DNA of 64,000 nucleotides. Source: Hymenoscyphus infarciens. Taxonomy: Eukaryota > Ascomycota > Leotiomycetes > Helotiales > Helotiaceae. Made by a program: the position numbers and the translations under genes. Of the stretch, positions 56,639 through 64,000 are shown piece by piece; the first letter of the stretch is position 1; every line of letters begins with the position of its first letter. The stretch covers positions 121,098 through 185,097 of the forward strand of contig LLCB01000097.1 of the NCBI GenBank assembly GCA_001414345.1, read 5' to 3'. The notes under the pieces are model-generated. The model made no database searches and was not told the origin of the DNA. It saw only the letters and a list, made by a program, of their open reading frames with translations.

Positions 56639-59600
56639 AGTAAGTGTAAGCCCGAAAAAATAGTAAGAAGGCAAGTTACTCATGTAGGGAGCGAGATCAT
56701 CGAGTCTAAATTAGACTCTATACCTCTAATACATAAATGTTAGTTCGGAATTTCGGAAAGAACTAATATAGGTAAAGGACTTGATTAAGTATTTGAAGCT
56801 CTTAAAAAAAGATAATTGAAGAATAAATAACTCTATGATTCTGTAAAAAGAGAGACTTGACACCCAATCTAACCAGCTTCTTGATAATCCTAGTCAATTG
56901 AATAATTGCATACTTTGGTTGGCAAGATATACCAGGAAAAGCTACGTACAAGAGATCGGTCAACAAAAATCATCCCAACCTCATGACACTCCGTCAAAAG
57001 TCAATATTTCCAACAAAAGAGTATCGCCACTCCCCAAGAAAACAAGACCCCGAAAGTAAAATAAGACGAAAGAACATCGTATGGAAAACCCCAAAGGCAG
57101 ACACCGATCGTGACATCTGCGCAAGCTGACGTCAATCGTGCTTGCCCAACTCTTGGTATTTGGAATCCAAGGGGCGGGCAAGAAAGTATAACTAACTTGT
57201 GTACGGATACGCCATTAGCCAACGAAGGACACGAGAAGATTGAGAGGAACATTATAGTCTGAACCTAAACTTCACCGTTTCTCCAAGTATAAAACTAGTG
57301 GCAAGAATTACGACACCGCGAATAAAAGAATAAAGTAAAGATATCACCAAAATGACTCGTCTTATGCCCCCAACCCCGATTCCATGCGTAGGGCTCAAAC
57401 ATCCATCCAAAGGAGGGAAACGAGAAACACACACAAGCATCATCCCAAAGGAATCGGGGAAGGGAAAAGGAGTAAGAAAATCTGATCTCACGTGGCACAC
57501 CTAATCTCAAAAGGATCCCAAGATGCTTCTCACCTGCGAACTGCAACACAAAGGCAAAGAAAGGTACGTAGGGAAATTCTTCAACGCCTCTGCCACGCAC
57601 CTGCATGACCCACCATCACCCACGGGACGAAACGAAACAAAAGAGGAATGGATGCGATGCTGTACAGGAAGGGCAAGGCAGGTACAGTGGAAGGATCCGA
57701 AACACCACGCACAAGGGGAGAGAAACAAATAAGCGGAAACCGGCAGGTCTTCCTTCACCACCGGTCTTTGCGCCGGAAAAAGAGAGAGAGACCCTCTTGA
57801 TCGGACAATTCTTTTTTTTCTCGGTCGGTCTCTTGAAAGGAGAATCCACCGAAAATAACCTGGAGCAAACCCGGATGACCTTCCCTTATCGCCAGAGCAG
57901 AGGGAGAAAATCGTCATTGAGGATTCTAGTCACGTTTCATCTTCTGCGAGACATCCACTATCTTTGCATCGTGTACCCAAGGGATAGGAAGTCCCCGTGC
58001 GTAATCGTCCCTCTCCGTCCACCATGGGATATGAGAAGTCTCCGATGAAAGGCGTGGCGCCCTGGATTTGCTGGCTTCTCCAAGAATCAAGGCAAGGCTT
58101 AGTGAACTTTCAATGAGCCCATCCATATCCCTCTTGGGAATTCTATCATGTTTCAAGGAGTGGCGAGGCAAGAATATTCGCGCCTTGTGCGTGGATCTCG
58201 GTATAAACTAGCGTCTAAAGCTTTACTTTGTGGGGATACCCCAAAGTGATTTTGCATTGCACAAAATGTTGGTTGGGAATAATTAGTCGCAGTTGGAGAT
58301 TATGTTGGCGCTCGTGTACAAAAAACAGACCTGGAAATAGCTCAGCGAAGCGCCCAATTTCAAGTAACACGGGTGTAACCAAAGTGTTGGTCTTCAGGTC
58401 ACGACATATTCTTCAACGAGGCGCCGGCCAAGGTGATGGCCTCGTCCATGATCTGGTCCATGAAAAAGCGTGGATAGCATGGAAGGCTATGGTCTTGGCG
58501 ACTACAGAGAAAGGCAAAAGTTGCCTGGAAAGATGGACCAGTGCCTTTGAAGAAAGTCACGATTTCTGATCTCAGCGGCTGGGACATCATGCAATGCCAC
58601 TGACCCTGCGAGCTAAAGAAGGGTGGACGAATCTGTAGGCGAATGCCTGAACCAATCAGGCGTCGAAAAGCAGAAATGCTGCATGTTTCAAGTTGTGGCT
58701 GCATCAGAATTTGATTAAGCGAGCTTCTGAAGTCCGTTTCTGCACCAATCAGCGGATAAAGTCGATTAGGCTGTTCCCAAAATAAACAAATGCATTCGGG
58801 TCATGAACGGAGCTTTGTTGAAGGATGCGGCGACACGCTCGGGACCGCTCTTTCCCAGTTGAAGAGTCCGTAAGGTTGTGGAATCGTGACCCTCAAGAAG
58901 CTATTCTGGTGGAAAGATGGTCTTTGGAGCTCTTGAGTCTCGGGAGCGCGAGTTTCCAGCGGGTAGCCGGTGGGTTGTGATGGATGAATGGCCTAGAATC
59001 ATGGCCACCTGTTGATGTGAAATGGAGAGGTTGGTGGTGGGTTCGCAAATTGGTTCAATCGAGATACAGTGCCTCTACAATTTCGCTACTCGCCTCTCTG
59101 GTTTGGTTCGGACCTTTCCCCGGAGGGCAGGTTATCGCAACGACATGCTTCCCTTTGGTGGGGGAGCCTCTTTCACCGCCAAATTCGTCTCCAAGTCCAA
59201 GATGAGCTTGAACAGCCCTGGGATTGATGCTGACTGATGGTCTGTGATTGTGACCATCAATTTTGGAATACGACGACGTCGGCAGATGTGAGTTGCCTGT
59301 TCTGAAAGCGGGATCTTGCCAGCCATGGACAGACAATTCCTGGGGCCAAAGGGACGAATCGTGGATTCGAGGCGGGACGATCAAGCAGTCTTTTGCGGCT
59401 GTTCTTGCTCTTCTTCCCCCTCTACAGTGTACACGGCCTTTCCCTTGCTCTGTCGGGACCTTTTCTGTCAATTTTGGCCTTGGGGGGAATTATTTTCGCA
59501 CATGACCAAGTTGTTGATTGTTGATTGTAAATTGTAAGCGTGCACTGAATATTCCGAAGGCGAGTTTCAGAGTCCTGAGAAGATCAAACAGGTACGGAGT

Positions 59601-62240
59601 ACACACGCAGTGCCCGGGGTCCTTCCATGTCACTGTCACCCTGACTGGCCGATCACGTTTTTCTGCCGTCCGAGTGGTGCCCCAGAAGGTGGAGGGAGTG
59701 GAGATACGGAATCGCACCTGGACCACCTCGCCGATGCAGGTCCCGTCACTCTTTTTTTTTCCTTCCAAATCCTCCTCCTCCACCTTCTCCTTTTGCCCCG
59801 AGAGGAAACAATTCGTTTGTCGTGATGGTTGTTTCTTGTATCAGAATACGGGCTCCCAACGGGAAGATCCCATAGCTGCTAATAGGGAAGCGACGTGGTC
59901 TGGTTTGATCTTTGCTTAGGATTAACGACGACGGACCGTCGGTAGATGCGAGCTGCTGGTCACGATCAAGGCCCGCACGGCGTAAAAGGGTGCAGTGCGC
60001 CCCGCCACTGACCATGACATGTCATGGCCACGACGATGAACTCGACTTGAGCAAAGCTCAAAAGGTCCAAACCGTTGCAACTTGCAAACGTGGGAGAGCT
60101 TTGACGAATGCAGGTCCCGAAAGTTGAAGATCTCAATTCCTTCCTGTGTGCGAGACCTGCGAGTACGTGCTCATGCAGCTTGAATTTCCATTCCCTATGG
60201 ATCCTTCGCGGTAACCTTATCACTCACGATGCGGAAGTAAGTAAATCTGACATGAGTAAGGGAAGGAGCCGACGAGAGGAGTTATTTTAGATTAGAGTAA
60301 TAGCCGCACGTGGCTTAATCATGAAGTCTCTTTTGCGAAAGAGAGAGGGGATCTTCAACTGCGAAGGCGTTACCTATGCTCGCAATAGCTCTTGTTGGCT
60401 TGTCAATCACATCTTCATGCAAAAGCAAAGAGGGCTCAAGAAGAGTGCTCAACTCTAGGGCTCGCATGAATGTTCAATTGTGATGAACATGTTTGCCTCG
60501 AGTCCTCGACAGACAACCGTGGTTAGTTCGTCGTGGTATCGTCGGGTGATAACAATTGCTGATGTCGAATGCAGCGAATGCATGGCAGGGCAGGGCACCT
60601 CCAATCTGAAGCAAGGCGTGTTCTCCCCTGCTATCCTCAGCGCCGTTTCATCTCGACAGGACTCCCCCCCCCGCATGCTTCGAGTCTGGACTCGACCGAC
60701 GACATCCATCGTCGGCTTTCGCTGAGTGTCGAGTCTCGACATCAACCAACCTTGCAGACCACCTGCGCGCATCGCCGCCATCGCGGGACAAGATTGGACT
60801 CCTTGGCTGCTGGCTGAAGAATGCGATCCCACCAACCAAGTCGAAGAAACCACAATTAAAGTCTTTCTGGAAAGAGACGAGAGATATATTCAGATGTTTG
60901 AGAATCAAAGACAGTCAGTCTCCAGCCTTACGGTCGTCGTCTATCACACTTGATCCCCAGCCGAAAGGATGAGATGCAGCTATCCATATGGAACCCCTCT
61001 TCCAAAGGTCCACGCGGTGACATAAGGTCCGTCGACTCGTTGAGTAATGAACAGCAACTCAACGGCAACCTGCAAAGAGCTTTACACTCTACGGTCCCTG
61101 GTTGTCGAGAGGTTGATATCAGCATCATCCTAGCTCTTACTCAGTGATAGACCCGCCATTGAGGATTCGAGAAGCCCGTCTGGCATTGCACGATTGATGA
61201 CCAGCCAGGAGGCGCTGGGAAGTGGCTTGCCAACCCGCAAAGTTTTGATGATCATAACGGCGCTCATATCAAGGCATAATAGGCCACGCATGGCAAGAGA
61301 GTCGCTAAGGATTCTTGATATTGCTCTGACCAAGGGAAGAAGCCTTCTCAACCGGCCAACTGGGAGGGATTACGTCTTGCTTCTTCTCCGTCCTCTTTTT
61401 CCGGGTCTCTTTTCCTGTTTTCCTTTTTTCGGATTTTCTTCGTCTTGGACGGCCGATAAGAATTCGTTTTCTCTCCTCCTCCGAGCTCCATGCAATGCAT
61501 GCCAGGCTTCCCAATTTCCTCCTCACCTTACTCGGGCAAGTATCCGAGCCCAATTCCATCCATCGGCAGGGCGCCACTGCGCGCGGCTCTGATGTTGGCA
61601 GAAAGTATGAATATAGCGCGCAATGCACACGGATGCAATGAACGGGCTCTTCTTGTTTATCGAAAATAATTCATGCATCACCGTCGTCGTCTGGACAGAT
61701 GAATTTTTTTTGAGTTTGCCGGCTCCCGCCAACTAATGCACGAGATCTGTCATGAGGTGTACAGACAGTACAGTAGAAATCTCTTCTGTGATGAGTTGGA
61801 TACAGACGTTCTATTTGTGTTGGTGCTCTCGTGTGGTTGGTGGTGGGCATCTGAGCTGCCTAGGCGAGATTTGACGGCTAACTGCAGTGGAGGTATGTAA
61901 TTTCCATTTACTAATCTGTTGGAGAGACTAGAATACAGAACCAAGCTGTCGGTGAAGCTAGCACAACGAAGAAATCAAAACGAAGTCCTCTTGAATCAGC
62001 GAACTGACAGGTTATTTTGGCTATTTGAGGCATTTATTTTCTGGTTGGTTCTCCTTCTCTATCCTCCTACAAAAGCCATCATCGTACACACCTGTCGCTG
62101 GCAGCCGTTGAACGTTGAATTTTCAGTCGACGCCACATTCATACGGCGTCCCCTTTTTTATACCACCTTGTTCCCCGCAGCCAGCCAGCCAGCTAGCTGA
62201 GTTGTACTTGGATCAATTCATAAATTTGTGCACTGCCTCC

Positions 62241-62274
62241 TAATCAATCGAATCAATCAGATCAATCAGATCTC
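62241..62274. repeat. AATCAATCRG tandem repeat
   Basis: Four imperfect 9-10 bp units (TCAATCGAA/TCAATCAGA). Confidence 0.7.
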
Positions 62275-63162
62275 ACAGGAGTGAGCACCCCCTTGGAATG
62301 CCATGGTTGAGAATCCGGATTCCCCGTGGTGAAAAAGCAAAGTCCATGGATGGCCATGAATCTCAAGAGCTGCCGCAAGGTCTGCACCTAGATCACCTCA
62401 TCCAGCCAAGCCAGCACATTGGCGATGTTTCTCCATGTTTCTCCCGTCTTTGAACGTCCCTTTCTCTTTCTTCCCCTCTCTGGCCTCGCTTCGTTCTCTC
62501 GGTCGGTTTTGAGCTTGGCGACCTGTCATCTTTCTGGCGTGATGTTTGAGATATTTTTTCGATCCACCTTTCCTTGTTGGGCGCCTCCTCCAGGTCTGTT
62601 TCGGCTTCGGTGGGGGGCTTGATTGGTTGAGGTTGCTGCAGCAGAATCCACCACGTTACGTTGACCAGGAAGCATTCGAGCTGATGCACCTTTCCACCCA
62701 GTGACTGCACTGCACGCCACGCCTGACTTGCTCTGGAGAAGAAGAGAAAAAAGGATTGGGAAGCATGCCTGCAGGAAAAGGCAGCAACAACAATAGGCTT
62801 ACTATTCACAGTTCGCAGTAGGCGATGCCAACAGCGAACCGCCTGAGTGAGAGAAAGAGACTCCAAAGCGAGAGTCAGTCATCCAAGCAGTGCACATCTT
62901 CTTTTTATCATCTGTGTGACGGTGGGCTCCATTCTTGACGGGCAGCCATTCCCGTCGTTCAGGCTCCTTCTTCTGGTGCTCCTTAACAAGTCCCCCAAGC
63001 GCGCGCACGTCTCTCTATTACCATCGCTTGCAGCTGTGTTCCTCTGTCTTTGGCTTCAACTTGTCAGTCTGTCTTCCGTGCCCTGCGCAAGAAAAGAGTG
63101 TTCACTTGCTCACGGGCGACGCTAAACTACGTACAGCATCTCATGTCTTTTTCTGCTGGCCT

Positions 63163-63198
63163 TCTTGACTCTTGACTCTTGATTCTTGACTCTTGAGC
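63163..63198. repeat. CTTGACT heptamer repeat
   Basis: Five near-perfect units of CTTGACT/CTTGATT. Confidence 0.8.
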
Positions 63199-63441
63199 CT
63201 GCCGAACAAAGTCCCCAGGACCCCGCCGCGCGCTTTTCATTGCGGACAGAGATTGCCACAGGCCTCTTCTCTTCTCCCCTCCTACTATATTGACAGCGGT
63301 TGAACCCTGGACACCGCCCGCGGCCAGCACTGCCACCAAACAACACCACCAGTCTCTCCACCCTCTTCCAGGCCATTTCGTCCCCGAAGTCCGAAATTCC
63401 TCTCCCTAACTGGGTGCCGTCCTTGAATTGCTCTGCTCCTC

Positions 63442-63479
63442 AGCCAGTACCAGTACCAGTTCCAGTACCAGTACCAGTC
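63442..63479. repeat. CCAGTA hexamer repeat
   Basis: Six near-perfect units of CAGTAC/CAGTTC. Confidence 0.85.
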
Positions 63480-63507
63480 TCTTCAAGCCTCTTTCTCCGC
63501 TGCTGCC

Positions 63508-63548
63508 CAGTGCCCAGTGCCCAGTGCCCAGTGCCCAGTGCCCAGTGC
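63508..63548. repeat. CCCAGTG heptamer repeat
   Basis: Five to six perfect 7-bp units, followed by GCATGCCC. Confidence 0.9.
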
Positions 63549-64000
63549 ATGCCCTGGCCGGTGATTGCCCCCAAAGCGTTTAGTGGCTCCTCTCCTCGGC
63601 TCTGACCACCAGAGACCCTGAACCTGCCCTGCCGAACAGTGAACACACAGCCAAAATCAGAGTCCGTCCCTCCACGGCCCCCCAGCCAATCCCCCCAGCC
63701 AATCCCCCCCTTTTCATGACTTCTACTTCTTGACCGTCACCTGGATTTCCGTGGATTTCCAGCCCAGCCCAGCCCAGCCCGGCCCCCCAGTCTATATGTT
63801 CTGTGCAGGCCAATTTGTCTGTCCACCTTTTTTTTCCACATCCCAGCACACAAATCTGCTCCGTATCCTATCCTGGGCCCTCTATTCCTCCGGGCCCCCC
63901 CTGCGCCGACATCACAACCCTGGCTTCCTTAGTCTTCCTCCCCCCTCCCTCCCTCTCCCTCTCCCAACCCTGGGCCTGCTCGGCTCACCTCTGCCTGCTC

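Larger units (their letters stand above)
56647..64000. other. 7.4 kb without a recognisable gene
   Basis: Not RIP-mutated. Many short frames overlap on both strands, none with a known domain, consistent splice pattern or codon bias. Composition shifts rightward to C/T-rich on the plus strand. Tandem microsatellites accumulate from 62.2 kb on. This is what one sees in very long promoters or 5' leaders of regulatory genes in filamentous fungi; a plus-strand gene beyond 64000 would explain it. Long non-coding RNA genes cannot be excluded. Confidence 0.45.

Noticed and set aside
57295..58171. Several overlapping 80-140 aa frames at 57-58 kb and similar ones to 63.8 kb
   Set aside because: Frames overlap on both strands, are Cys/Arg/Ser/Pro-rich by composition, and lack domains or splice logic.

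Overview
The window is nuclear DNA of a filamentous ascomycete (Pezizomycotina). The evidence is compact genes with introns of about 50-90 nt (GTRNGT donors, CTAAY branch sites, YAG acceptors), fungus-type proteins (GH18 chitinase, 2EXR protein, SulP permease), and a transposon island with the C-to-T/G-to-A decay typical of repeat-induced point mutation (RIP). A leotiomycete is a guess from overall style only.

Left part, 1-33.2 kb, gene-bearing: the N-terminus of a probable NRDE2-family protein (minus, runs off the left edge); UTP10 (small-subunit processome); a 685-bp TIR/TA element; RDH54/TID1 (Rad54B-like translocase); a gene-poor 5-kb gap; SEC63 (ER translocon J-protein); a 572-aa protein of unknown function, divergent from AOS1 (SUMO E1 subunit); BMT5-like 25S rRNA uridine methyltransferase, convergent with AOS1; a secreted GH18 chitinase; a 282-bp foldback element; a 2EXR plus double-chromodomain protein; and a SulP/STAS anion transporter. 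Two genes serve ribosome biogenesis (UTP10, BMT5) and several touch chromatin, repair or RNA silencing (NRDE2-like, RDH54, AOS1, the chromodomain protein). I see no sign that they form one cluster.

Middle, 33.7-56.6 kb, a transposon island. I could define these insertions by terminal repeats and target-site duplications: a hAT-type element with a nested DDE (Tc1/mariner-superfamily) transposon, two TA-flanked TIR elements, two short hAT elements sharing a CAGACTTGGGC end, a third hAT element with a nested TA-flanked MITE, and a 14,253-bp Ty3/gypsy chromovirus with only 184-bp LTRs and a 5-bp duplication AAACA. RIP has removed nearly all CpA/TpG from the retroelement. The edges of the RIP tract lie at the same place inside the two LTRs. 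Gag-pol fills about the first half; a further 6-kb stretch between pol and the 3' LTR has no function that I recognise.

Right part, 56.6-64 kb, is unmutated but has no convincing gene. It becomes very C-rich and microsatellite-rich toward the right edge, as in a long promoter or 5' UTR of a gene beyond the window.

All gene models were built by joining reading frames by eye; lengths were checked to be multiples of three.
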